Origin: Oscillospiraceae bacterium
GTDB lineage: Bacteria; Bacillota; Clostridia; Oscillospirales; Oscillospiraceae
NCBI GenBank assembly: GCA_902767395.1
Contig: CACXHI010000166.1
Location: 1-5,751, forward strand
DNA: 5,751 nt
Direction: 5' to 3'
The notes under the pieces were generated by a model. That model ran no database searches, had not been told where the DNA came from, and saw only the letters and a program-made list of their open reading frames with translations. Position numbers and translations under genes: made by a program. The number at the start of each line of letters is the position of its first letter. Position 1 is the first letter of the stretch. This document shows, piece by piece, positions 1 through 5,751 of the stretch.

Positions 1-3000
1 CTCACCGCTGCCAGCGGCGGAGGTGGTGGCCGGGGTGATCTCCGTTGCGGTCACCTTACCGTACTCGTTCACTTCGTCGCCGCAGCGATCGCACTTGCCG
101 TAGGCGGCGCAGGTGGGCAGGGCGTTCACGCCGGCGGTCCATTCCGTGCCGTTGTCCACAGACCAGGTATAGGTCTGGTTGGCCCAAGCGTGTCCCAGCG
201 CGGGGATGATCTCCACCGGCTCAGAGAGGTTGGCATCGCCGAACTTTCTGCCGCACTTGCTGCAGGTGTAGTAGGCCTCCAGGCCGGACGCGGTGCAGGT
301 TGCAGGCTCCGCCGCGTGGGCAATCGCCGTGTGACCGTCCTTCAGGTGCTTGCAGTAGGGATAGGGATCCTCGCGGTCCTTCTCCACAAGGCAGAGGTCG
401 GACTCGAGAACCTGGAAGGGCTGGCCGGGATAGACCTTTTCCTTGCCGGCCGTGGGCTTGAACGCACTCTCTCTGTCGCCGTTCACATGCTCCCAGTAGA
501 GGAAGCGGCGGGAGTTGTCGTCCTCGGTTTCCGGGGTGACGGGAACAGAAGCCGCCTGACCCTGGGTCCAGGCGCCGATCGCGTAGGTGTCGGAATCAAC
601 CCACTCGTGGGCGCGGTTCGCGCCGGTGCCGGTGGCGTCAAAGGCGCCCAGATCGTCCACCACATTGTGGTTGCCCCAATACTTGACCTTGACAGGATCG
701 CCGCCGGGAAGTTCTTTGTTCCACTTCGCATAGAGGCGAATGATGCGGCGGATCGACTTGTTATAATTGTTTCTGGCCACCGCGTCGTGGTCGGTGGTTC
801 CAATGTTGGAATACCAGCGATCGTCATAGATCGTGTTGGGATCGGAGGGATCCGTGCCCATACGCGCTTCGCTGGCCATACGGTTCAGGTAGTCGTACTC
901 ACTTTCAGAGTAGTGCTTGTCGCCGTAGTAGTGATCAAACACATTTTCTTCGGGGATCAGATCGTCGTTGAGACGGTCGGTCATGCTGAAAGGAGTCTCA
1001 AACTCGGGATCGAGATACCAGCCGCCGAAAGCATAGGCATAGCCGTCTTCATCAGGACGACGGGAGAAGACCATGAAGTCGCCCTCGGAGAGCAGCGTGT
1101 CCTTGTCACGGACAAAGGTGGCGCCCTGATTCTTGCCGTCGGGATAATTGATCCATGCGTTTGCATCGCCGCCGGTGTAGTCGATCAGCACGCGGTAGCG
1201 GATCGGCAGCCACTTGGAATAGACCTCAACCGAGTCTGCCGGCATCAGGCCGTTGCCTCTGAAGGTATTGAAGTCGAACGGGGTCTCGAAGCTCGGATCC
1301 TCGTACCAGCCGTCAAAGAAGTAGCCGTCGTGGGTCGCGGGGTTTACCAGCTTTTCGCTCGCTTCGGGGTCCTTCGTCTCATCCAGCAGGACGTTCAGTG
1401 CGCGCTGGTAGTACAGCTTTCTGGACAGAACCGTGCCGGCCTGATCCTTGTCCCAGAAGGTGATCGTGAAGCGGCAGCGCTCATAGTAGAGATCAAACTG
1501 ATTCTTGACAAAGTACGCGCCTTTCATATTCTGGGCGGAAGTGTTCCCGTTCGGCGTTCCCGGACACAACAGCCAAATCTGCCTCTCGTTACTCGGATTG
1601 CCGTTGTCGCTGCGGTAGTCGTAATCGGACGTAATAGTATACGTTGTACCGGTTGCAGACTTGGGATTATGATAATAGGTAAACGATCTTGCAGGGGTTT
1701 TGTCGTCCCAAACGTAGTGGTTGATGCGGAAGCCCTCAAACTCGTTGCCGCTCGCGGAGGTTCTGTTTTCCCAGCCCTGATCGGGAAAGCCAGTTTGCTT
1801 GATCACACCCGATCCGCCAATGAGCTTACTGCCATTGGGGTCGTAGTTGCTGTGATTGTCAAAGGCCGTATTCGAGAAGCGGGGTTCTTCGTCATCTTCG
1901 TTGACCGAGTAGGGCGGAAGCTTCTGCAGATAGTAGTTCTGATACTTGGTTCCCTGAATCATCAGCTTAAAGGGAGACCAGTTCTGAACGGTCTGAGAAT
2001 CCTTGTACGGATAGGTCACACTGTAGGTGAAGTGGACGTCGTCATCCCAAAGGGAATCAATTTGATGCTGTGGCGCTCTGGTGTACCAAGTATTGGCGCC
2101 AGACAGTTCGTTTGTCGGAACAGGCGGGATATCGCTCTGCGGAAGCACCGACTCATACAGACCCTGCAGAACCGTGATTGGTGTGGTCTGCATCAAAGTA
2201 GCACCGTATTCATTAGTAATGGAATTGGACACAAACTGCGCATAGGCTTCAGGAATGAACTCGTACTTACTGTCGTCCAGATACTTCGGATCGCTGCTCC
2301 ACAGGACAGTATAGTGTTTTTCTCCGGCATAGATTGCATACTTGGAATAGCCCTTTACCAAGTTCCCAGTATCCGGGTCAGTAAACCAAGACGCCGAAAG
2401 CGCATTCTTATTGTGATTGAAGAAACCGATGGAGATCGTCCGGCGGGTGTAGCAGACGCGCAGGAAGGCGGAGCCGTCACCGTAGGCACGAAGGCCGTGC
2501 GTGGTATGCGCATCGTCGTAGGTGAAGTAGTAGCCGAACTTGCTGCCGACCTTGTCACCGAGCTGCGTCACATTCTTCGAAGGGTCGGTAATCAGCTTGA
2601 CAAGGGTGGCATCCAACACTGTGCCGGTCTTCACGGAGGTCGTCAGTTGATAGACATCCTTGTCGATGAAGGGCGTCCAGTTTGTGAAATATGCATCGTC
2701 CGGATCCTGCCGGTAAACGACCAGAGAGAAGGTCGTCTGGGCGAACTCCCACTTTGCGTAGAAGGTCGTCGCCGCATACAGAGGCTGGCTGAAATCAGCC
2801 TTGACGTTACAGGCGGGGTCCTTGTACCAGCCCTCAAATCTGTAGCCGTTACGCACGGGCTTGTCAGGCTGCGTCGGGGTCTTGCCGTCCTCGACAAACT
2901 GCGAAATCACATTGCTGGCCATTGTCGGATCGTCGAAGCCGAGCCGCTTGTTGTTGGTCTCCACATTGCTGTCGAACGACAGCCAGTGACCGGCCTTCAT

Positions 3001-4680
3001 ATAGGGATAGAACTCCAGGCGGGTCGCATTGGTCACGTCTAACACGTACTCCGTCCCGACCAAATAAACTTGCTCATTGGTCACGTTGGGAGCATACTCA
3101 GGCATTTCGCCCGTCTTTAACACAAGGCTCTTATCCACCCAGCCGAGGAAGGTCATAGAGGAGACCAGAGGCTGCACCGTCTGCGTGGGCGTCACCTTTG
3201 CAATTCGTTTGGATGCGTTCTCGGAGTCGATCTCCTTGTGGACAGACTCCGACCAGATCAACTGATTGCTCTGGTTGTAGTAGCAGACGCGGACAACTTC
3301 ATAGACCATCGCATAGACCTTGACAGCGTTCTCCTGACTGTTGTAGACGCCGTCAGTGATCTGCTTGTTGAGGTCACCGATCGTCACTGCATGATCCGCA
3401 TCCGTAAAATTCATCTTTTCCACAGACCAGCCCTCGAAGAGCTGCGTGGAGGACATGGTGGGAACGCCCGGATCGTAAAGCTGGCGCGCAAACCCGGTTC
3501 CGGCGCCGTCGATGCGGACTTTCTGGGTATTGATCTTCTCCCAGTCGGCCTCGTTGGCGCTGGGGCCGGCAACGGCATTGCCGTTCACCTGCTTGCGGCC
3601 ATAGAACTCGAAGGTCACGTAGCTTGGGGTCGTTTCGTCCCCCTCCACCACGACGTAGACGGAGAAGCTCTGTGCGTAGAAGCGAAGCACCTTGCCCTCG
3701 GCGGCGCGGCTGAGGGACACCACCTCGGCGGAGAGGTACTCCACCGTGCCATCGTCCCGGATATGGGCGACGGCGGGGTTCTTGAGCTTCTCAAGGCCGT
3801 CGAGGGCAATCTGCACCTCGACCTCGGTTCTCGGCTCCAGCTCCGCGCCGTCTCTGGAGAAGGAGACGTCGGCAGCGGCAACCACGTCGCCGGAAACCTT
3901 GGCAGCAAGCTCCGCCAGCTCGGCCTCGTCGGTGATGCGGCTGACGGTCATGCTCGCATTCTCCGGCAGCGCACCGGCGGGCGCGTTGACCGTGACGGAC
4001 ATGGAAGCGTCGCCCTCGCTCTGGAAGGTCTGCGCCGGGCGCGGCGCAATCCCGCCGGAGAGCTTGTACAGCTTCATCAGAATCGCGGCGACCTGCGCAC
4101 GGGTGGCAGTCTCCTTCGGGCGGAAGGAGCCGTCCTTGAAGCCGGTGATCAGGCCGGTCTGCGCGCAGTAGCGAACCGCTTCCCTCGCGTAGGAGGAGAC
4201 CCGCTGCGCGTCGGTGAAGGCAGCGCCCTCGCCCAGCGTGAGCGAAACGTCCTCGGCAGAGAGGAACTTGCGGAGGATGGCGCACAGATCCTGACGGGTG
4301 ATTTCGGCGTTCGGCGCAAACCGTCCGTCGCCAACACCGGAGACGAGCCCGTTCTGGGCCGCCCACGTCACAGCACCGGTGTACCACTTGTCCCTGCGAA
4401 CGTCGGTGAAGACCGTCGTGTCATTCTTCACCTCGACGCCCGCAAAACGTGCGAGTACGGTCACGAACATGGCTCTCGTCACGTTCTCTTCGGGGGCAAA
4501 CCGCGTCTCACTCACGCCGGCCATAAAGCCCTTCTCGCTGACAAAATCGACAGCGGATTTGTACCATGCCTTGCCGGAAACATCCGTAAAGGAGGCCGCT
4601 TCCACCGGGATCAGCAGCATGGAGAAGGCCATGACGACAGCAAGCAACAGCGCAGTCAGCCGATTGAGCTTGTGTTTCAT
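1..4680 (-). CDS. Large secreted SLH-domain surface protein with GW-type beta repeats (3' end outside window)
   Basis: A single frame is open for 1560 codons from the ATG at 4680 and runs off the window. Residues 1-28 form a signal peptide: a basic start (MKHKLNR), a hydrophobic core and a likely VEA|AS cleavage. Three SLH domains follow at about 30-83, 90-143 and 154-207, each with FTD near the start and a TR motif (T68-R69, T128-R129, T193-R194). In known proteins these bind pyruvylated cell-wall polymer, so the N terminus probably anchors the protein to the wall. Residues about 225-346 resemble a ZU5-like beta domain. Beta-repeat units of the InlB/Listeria-Bacteroides type carry FxGW or similar motifs with tryptophans at 418, 514, 618, 1125 and 1221. 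Residues 640-1110 match nothing I recognise. CxxC pairs lie at 1473-1476 and 1530-1533. No catalytic motif is seen; adhesion or a surface-structural role is inference. The start is supported by a good ribosome binding site and the signal peptide. Confidence 0.93.
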   Translation of the reverse strand, partial: MKHKLNRLTALLLAVVMAFSMLLIPVEAASFTDVSGKAWYKSAVDFVSEKGFMAGVSETRFAPEENVTRAMFVTVLARFAGVEVKNDTTVFTDVRRDKWYTGAVTWAAQNGLVSGVGDGRFAPNAEITRQDLCAILRKFLSAEDVSLTLGEGAAFTDAQRVSSYAREAVRYCAQTGLITGFKDGSFRPKETATRAQVAAILMKLYKLSGGIAPRPAQTFQSEGDASMSVTVNAPAGALPENASMTVSRITDEAELAELAAKVSGDVVAAADVSFSRDGAELEPRTEVEVQIALDGLEKLKNPAVAHIRDDGTVEYLSAEVVSLSRAAEGKVLRFYAQSFSVYVVVEGDETTPSYVTFEFYGRKQVNGNAVAGPSANEADWEKINTQKVRIDGAGTGFARQLYDPGVPTMSSTQLFEGWSVEKMNFTDADHAVTIGDLNKQITDGVYNSQENAVKVYAMVYEVVRVCYYNQSNQLIWSESVHKEIDSENASKRIAKVTPTQTVQPLVSSMTFLGWVDKSLVLKTGEMPEYAPNVTNEQVYLVGTEYVLDVTNATRLEFYPYMKAGHWLSFDSNVETNNKRLGFDDPTMASNVISQFVEDGKTPTQPDKPVRNGYRFEGWYKDPACNVKADFSQPLYAATTFYAKWEFAQTTFSLVVYRQDPDDAYFTNWTPFIDKDVYQLTTSVKTGTVLDATLVKLITDPSKNVTQLGDKVGSKFGYYFTYDDAHTTHGLRAYGDGSAFLRVCYTRRTISIGFFNHNKNALSASWFTDPDTGNLVKGYSKYAIYAGEKHYTVLWSSDPKYLDDSKYEFIPEAYAQFVSNSITNEYGATLMQTTPITVLQGLYESVLPQSDIPPVPTNELSGANTWYTRAPQHQIDSLWDDDVHFTYSVTYPYKDSQTVQNWSPFKLMIQGTKYQNYYLQKLPPYSVNEDDEEPRFSNTAFDNHSNYDPNGSKLIGGSGVIKQTGFPDQGWENRTSASGNEFEGFRINHYVWDDKTPARSFTYYHNPKSATGTTYTITSDYDYRSDNGNPSNERQIWLLCPGTPNGNTSAQNMKGAYFVKNQFDLYYERCRFTITFWDKDQAGTVLSRKLYYQRALNVLLDETKDPEASEKLVNPATHDGYFFDGWYEDPSFETPFDFNTFRGNGLMPADSVEVYSKWLPIRYRVLIDYTGGDANAWINYPDGKNQGATFVRDKDTLLSEGDFMVFSRRPDEDGYAYAFGGWYLDPEFETPFSMTDRLNDDLIPEENVFDHYYGDKHYSESEYDYLNRMASEARMGTDPSDPNTIYDDRWYSNIGTTDHDAVARNNYNKSIRRIIRLYAKWNKELPGGDPVKVKYWGNHNVVDDLGAFDATGTGANRAHEWVDSDTYAIGAWTQGQAASVPVTPETEDDNSRRFLYWEHVNGDRESAFKPTAGKEKVYPGQPFQVLESDLCLVEKDREDPYPYCKHLKDGHTAIAHAAEPATCTASGLEAYYTCSKCGRKFGDANLSEPVEIIPALGHAWANQTYTWSVDNGTEWTAGVNALPTCAAYGKCDRCGDEVNEYGKVTATEITPATTSAAGSGE
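73..300 (-). other. Cysteine-bearing modules near the visible C-terminal end (residues about 1461-1536)
   Basis: Two related units are visible. The first has a Cys at 1462, then a GLEAYYTCSKCG stretch with CSKC at 1473-1476, followed by FGDAN and an IPALGHAW ending. The second has a Cys at 1524 and CDRC at 1530-1533. The order Cys, then CxxC, then a LGH-type ending is a pattern I recognise from repeats in large surface proteins of gut Clostridia. The function of such repeats is not established. Metal binding or disulphide formation is possible, but only inferred. The gene continues past base 1, so more copies may follow. Confidence 0.6.
1351..2763 (-). other. Central unassigned region of the surface protein, residues about 640-1110
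   Basis: This stretch lies between the GW repeat at residue 618 and those at 1125 and 1221, and contains no motif I recognise. The translation is rich in Tyr, Asn, Asp, Ser and Thr and poor in Cys, as in extracellular beta-sandwich or binding modules. Short acidic runs such as NEDDEEP occur. Base composition falls to about 40-48 percent GC in sampled 60-base blocks, compared with 62-67 percent in blocks near both ends of the gene. The reading frame stays intact throughout. It may be several divergent beta repeats or a separate binding domain; the sequence alone does not decide. Confidence 0.5.
4060..4593 (-). other. Triple SLH domain (cell-wall anchor), residues 30-207 of the surface protein
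   Basis: Three tandem SLH units occur directly after the signal peptide. Each has FTD(V/A), then an aromatic or basic stretch leading into an alpha-helix, then G(L/F)(M/V/I)(A/S/T)G, a turn ending in (R/S)F(A/R)P, and a TR motif that opens the last helix: TRAM, TRQD and TRAQ. Three units are the usual number for a functional trimeric SLH anchor. The canonical ITRAE motif is relaxed in all three, with Met, Asp and Gln replacing Glu, while the Thr-Arg pair is kept. Three cysteines or fewer are present in the block. N-terminal placement of SLH is common in Clostridia surface proteins. Confidence 0.93.
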
Positions 4681-4688
4681 GTGGTTTT

Positions 4689-4695
4689 CCCCTTT
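4689..4695 (-). promoter_or_regulatory. Ribosome binding site of the SLH surface protein gene
   Basis: Read on the minus strand, the sequence is AAAGGGG followed by 8 bases and then ATG at 4680. The spacing and purine core suit a Shine-Dalgarno site, and together with the signal peptide they fix the start codon. Confidence 0.85.
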
Positions 4696-4720
4696 CTAAT
4701 GTAGTTTCTCGCGTTTCTTC

Positions 4721-4800
4721 ACGGAACAGACGCGCAAGCGCCCGTTCCGCCGCCGATCATTCCGAAATCCCCGCAGGCTAAGACGGCATAGTCTGTGAGC
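4721..4800 (-). promoter_or_regulatory. Structured 5' leader of the SLH gene, class not recognised
   Basis: The minus-strand transcript between the promoter and the ribosome binding site can fold into two hairpins. The upstream one (4800-4777) has stem GCU/AGC, an internal loop, AGAC/GUCU and loop UAUGCC. The downstream one (4750-4721) has a continuous 13-base-pair stem with loop UUGC. Three of its pairs are G-U, which would be A-C mismatches in the opposite RNA, so the structure favours the minus strand. No U-run follows, so it is not an intrinsic terminator. I compared it from memory with the TPP, FMN, cobalamin, c-di-GMP-I and c-di-AMP consensus cores and saw no match. Confidence 0.5.
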
Positions 4801-4834
4801 ATAACGTAAATTACCGGACTATAAGGATGGCCTA

Positions 4835-4863
4835 ATTATACAGCATCGCAAAAAAAGATGCAA
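4835..4863 (-). promoter_or_regulatory. Probable sigmaA promoter of the SLH surface protein gene
   Basis: On the minus strand a perfect -10 TATAAT (4840-4835) is preceded by a 17-base spacer and TTGCAT (4863-4858). That -35 keeps only TTG of the TTGACA consensus in register. Transcription would start near 4827, leaving a leader of about 147 bases before the ATG. The weak -35 and an overlapping inverted repeat (4857-4919) could mean that the promoter is controlled by a protein, but no regulator is visible in the window. Confidence 0.65.
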
Positions 4864-4919
4864 GGGCGGTTTTTGAATTTAAGATTTCTTAAGAATTATC
4901 GTCACATTGCCCTTGCGTC
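4857..4919. repeat. Imperfect 11-base inverted repeat overlapping the SLH gene promoter
   Basis: The arms are GATGCAAGGGC (4857-4867) and GCCCTTGCGTC (4909-4919), complementary at 10 of 11 positions and separated by 41 bases. Inside is a small AT-rich hairpin, TTAAG (4879-4883) and CTTAA (4888-4892). The left arm covers the proposed -35 of the minus-strand promoter. It may be a protein-binding site or chance; the long spacing argues against a simple dimer operator. Confidence 0.4.
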
Positions 4920-5002
4920 GTGGAATTCTTTTTGGTTATTTTGTCTATTTTTACAGATTTTTTCTGCATGTAAATTTTGCATCCCTGCAAGCCGGTTTTC
5001 CA

Positions 5003-5093
5003 TGCAAATCAAGCCGCCAGCCCCGTCATTCCGCCTTCCCCCGCGCGCAGCCGAAGGGGCAGCGAAGAATGACAAGGGGCAGCGGCTTCTGCA
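5003..5093. repeat. Long GC-rich imperfect palindrome, REP/MITE-like
   Basis: The paired segments from outside in are TGCA (5003-5006 with 5090-5093), AAGCCGC (5011-5017) with GCGGCTT (5082-5088), GCCCC (5020-5024) with GGGGC (5076-5080), GTCATTC (5025-5031) with GAATGAC (5067-5073), and CCTTC (5034-5038) with GAAGG (5053-5057). Together these give 28 pairs with small loops. The GTCATTC and GCGAAGAATGAC ends resemble dispersed intergenic repeats I recall from other bacteria. The block is GC-rich within AT-rich surroundings. It is followed by an A-run rather than a T-run, so it is not a terminator for rightward transcripts. Whether it is repeated in this genome cannot be seen here. Confidence 0.55.
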
Positions 5094-5110
5094 AAAAAAA
5101 GAAAAAGGCC

Positions 5111-5139
5111 TTGACAAAACGCGCGGGACGTTATATAAT
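5111..5139 (+). promoter_or_regulatory. Consensus sigmaA promoter of the rplJ operon
   Basis: TTGACA at 5111-5116 and TATAAT at 5134-5139 are separated by exactly 17 bases, a full match to the vegetative consensus. The start of transcription should be near 5146, at the first bases of the L10 leader. Such strength fits a ribosomal protein operon. Confidence 0.95.
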
Positions 5140-5143
5140 ACGC

Positions 5144-5250
5144 AGGCTGCCAAAGACAGCAGGTGGCTTTTCGCCGTAAATCCTGCCGAGGTTCCGCAAT
5201 ATGACATGTTCGGTGTCCTTGCGTTCTTTGGCCGCACGGACACATTTTTT
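5144..5250 (+). promoter_or_regulatory. Ribosomal protein L10 leader (autoregulatory mRNA element)
   Basis: The RNA between promoter and rplJ carries the L10-leader signature: AAAGACA (5152-5158), a helix GCAGG (5159-5163) with CCTGC (5182-5186) capped by GGC/GCC, and CGAGG (5187-5191) on the other side, with CC (5150-5151) able to pair to GG (5190-5191). This matches the known kink-turn-like site where L10, or its complex with L12, binds its own mRNA. It ends in an intrinsic terminator, so binding probably lowers read-through into rplJ. A competing pairing of GACA (5203-5206) with TGTC (5214-5217) could act as antiterminator; that part is inference. Confidence 0.88.
5213..5250 (+). terminator. 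Intrinsic terminator (attenuator) inside the L10 leader
   Basis: The stem is GTGTCC (5213-5218) with GGACAC (5238-5243), one T/C mismatch, then TGCG (5220-5223) with CGCA (5233-5236), around a 9-base loop. It is followed by A and six T residues (5245-5250), then ATTT. It lies 27 bases before the rplJ start, as expected for attenuation rather than for the end of a gene. Confidence 0.88.
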
Positions 5251-5260
5251 ATTTCTATTC

Positions 5261-5268
5261 GGAGGTGA
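5261..5268 (+). promoter_or_regulatory. Ribosome binding site of rplJ
   Basis: GGAGGTGA is a near-perfect Shine-Dalgarno sequence, ending 9 bases before the ATG at 5278. It lies just past the attenuator T-run, so it is present only in read-through transcripts. Confidence 0.93.
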
Positions 5269-5277
5269 CAACCAAAC

Positions 5278-5751
5278 ATGCCCAACGCAAAGGTACTCGA
5301 AAGCAAAAAGGCGATCGTAGAAGAGCTGTCCGATCGGATCGGCAAGGCTACCGCCGTTGTCTTTGTTGACTACAAGGGCATCACTGTCGCTCAGGATACC
5401 GAGCTGCGCAACAAGTTCCGCGAAGCCGGTGTGGAGTACTCCGTTGTCAAGAACACCCTCACCCGTCTGGCTGCCAACAAGGTCGGCTTCTCGGAGTTTG
5501 ACGAGGTTCTCAACGGCACGACTTCCATGGCCACCACCACGGACGACCCCATTGCGCCCGCCCGTATCGTCAGCGAATTCGCAAAGAAGAACAAGAACGT
5601 CCTGAAAATCAAGGGCGGCATCGTGGAAGGAAAGGTTCAGTCCGTTGACGCGCTCAACGCCTTCGGTGAGCTGCCCGCCAAAAACGCCCTCATCGCGCAG
5701 GTCCTCGGCACCTTCCGCGCTCCCATCACGTCTCTGGCGTTCGTCATTGAC
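5278..5751 (+). CDS. rplJ: Ribosomal protein L10 (uL10), 3' end outside window
   Basis: The visible 158 codons begin MPNAKVLESKKAIVEEL and carry the L10 hallmarks: FVDYKGITV followed by an ELRNKFREAGVEYSVVKNTL block (about residues 29-61), which belongs to the rRNA-binding N-terminal domain, and an LPAKNALIAQVLGTF stretch with PITSLAFVID at the visible end. L10 binds 23S rRNA with L11 and holds L7/L12 dimers to form the ribosomal stalk that recruits translation factors. The family is usually about 165-180 residues, so only the end of the C-terminal helix that binds L12 is missing. The start has a strong ribosome binding site and a dedicated leader. The gene is probably followed by rplL just outside the window. 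It is likely autoregulated through the leader at 5144-5250. Confidence 0.98.
   Translation, partial: MPNAKVLESKKAIVEELSDRIGKATAVVFVDYKGITVAQDTELRNKFREAGVEYSVVKNTLTRLAANKVGFSEFDEVLNGTTSMATTTDDPIAPARIVSEFAKKNKNVLKIKGGIVEGKVQSVDALNAFGELPAKNALIAQVLGTFRAPITSLAFVID

Noticed and set aside
190..3042. Long plus-strand open frame of 950 codons opposite the surface protein gene
   Set aside because: Its codons are exact complements of the sense codons, so it is open simply because the sense gene almost never uses TTA, CTA or TCA. It ends at 3040-3042, where the sense gene uses one TTA Leu codon. The translation is a repetitive Val/Ile/Gly/Arg mix with no domain, signal peptide or ribosome binding site.
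3791..4387. Minus-strand 198-codon frame overlapping the SLH region
   Set aside because: It is a shifted frame within the surface protein gene, with an Arg/Cys-rich translation typical of GC-rich shadow frames.
3238..4704. Second plus-strand open frame of 488 codons opposite the SLH region
   Set aside because: It is in the same codon-complement register, and its opposite strand encodes clear SLH domains and a signal peptide. No ribosome binding site or protein motif supports it.
4721..4750. Leader hairpin as an intrinsic terminator
   Set aside because: No U-run follows on the minus strand and the flanking sequence is A-rich and purine-rich, so only a regulatory or stabilising role is kept as a possibility.
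5011..5100. GC-rich palindrome as a bidirectional terminator
   Set aside because: It is followed by an A-run in the rightward direction and has no T-run after it in the leftward direction. The genes are also divergent, so no transcript needs to end there.
4858..5268. Plus-strand 136-codon frame and other small frames in the intergenic region
   Set aside because: They run through the rplJ promoter, leader and attenuator, have no ribosome binding site, and give low-complexity translations.

Overview
The window looks like chromosome from a GC-rich, Gram-positive, anaerobic Clostridia-type bacterium, probably a gut Oscillospiraceae relative. The reasons are strong Shine-Dalgarno sites, sigmaA-type promoters, an L10-leader attenuator of Firmicutes type, and a very large SLH-anchored surface protein with InlB/Listeria-Bacteroides-like GW repeats. 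The assignment to a family is inference from style of sequence only.

Layout: positions 1-4680 are one open reading frame on the minus strand. It starts at 4680 and leaves the window at base 1 after 1560 codons with no stop. It encodes a secreted protein: signal peptide, three S-layer homology (SLH) domains, a ZU5-like beta domain, a series of GW-motif beta repeats, and two CxxC-bearing modules near the visible end. Positions 4681-5277 are a 597-base divergent intergenic region. For the minus-strand gene it holds a promoter, a leader of about 145 bases with a strong hairpin, and a ribosome binding site. An 11-base imperfect inverted repeat overlaps that promoter's -35. Next come a long GC-rich imperfect palindrome, a consensus TTGACA-17-TATAAT promoter reading right, an L10-leader RNA and an intrinsic terminator (attenuator). 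Positions 5278-5751 are the first 158 codons of rplJ (ribosomal protein L10), cut by the window edge.

The two genes are divergently transcribed and functionally unrelated: one is a cell-surface protein, the other a ribosomal stalk protein whose expression is probably autoregulated through its leader. No CRISPR array, tRNA, rRNA, transposase or new enzymatic system is visible. The most interesting points are the mosaic composition of the surface protein gene, its structured and unassigned 5' leader, the palindrome next to the rplJ promoter, and the presence of a surface-protein gene directly upstream of rplJ, where rplA commonly sits.
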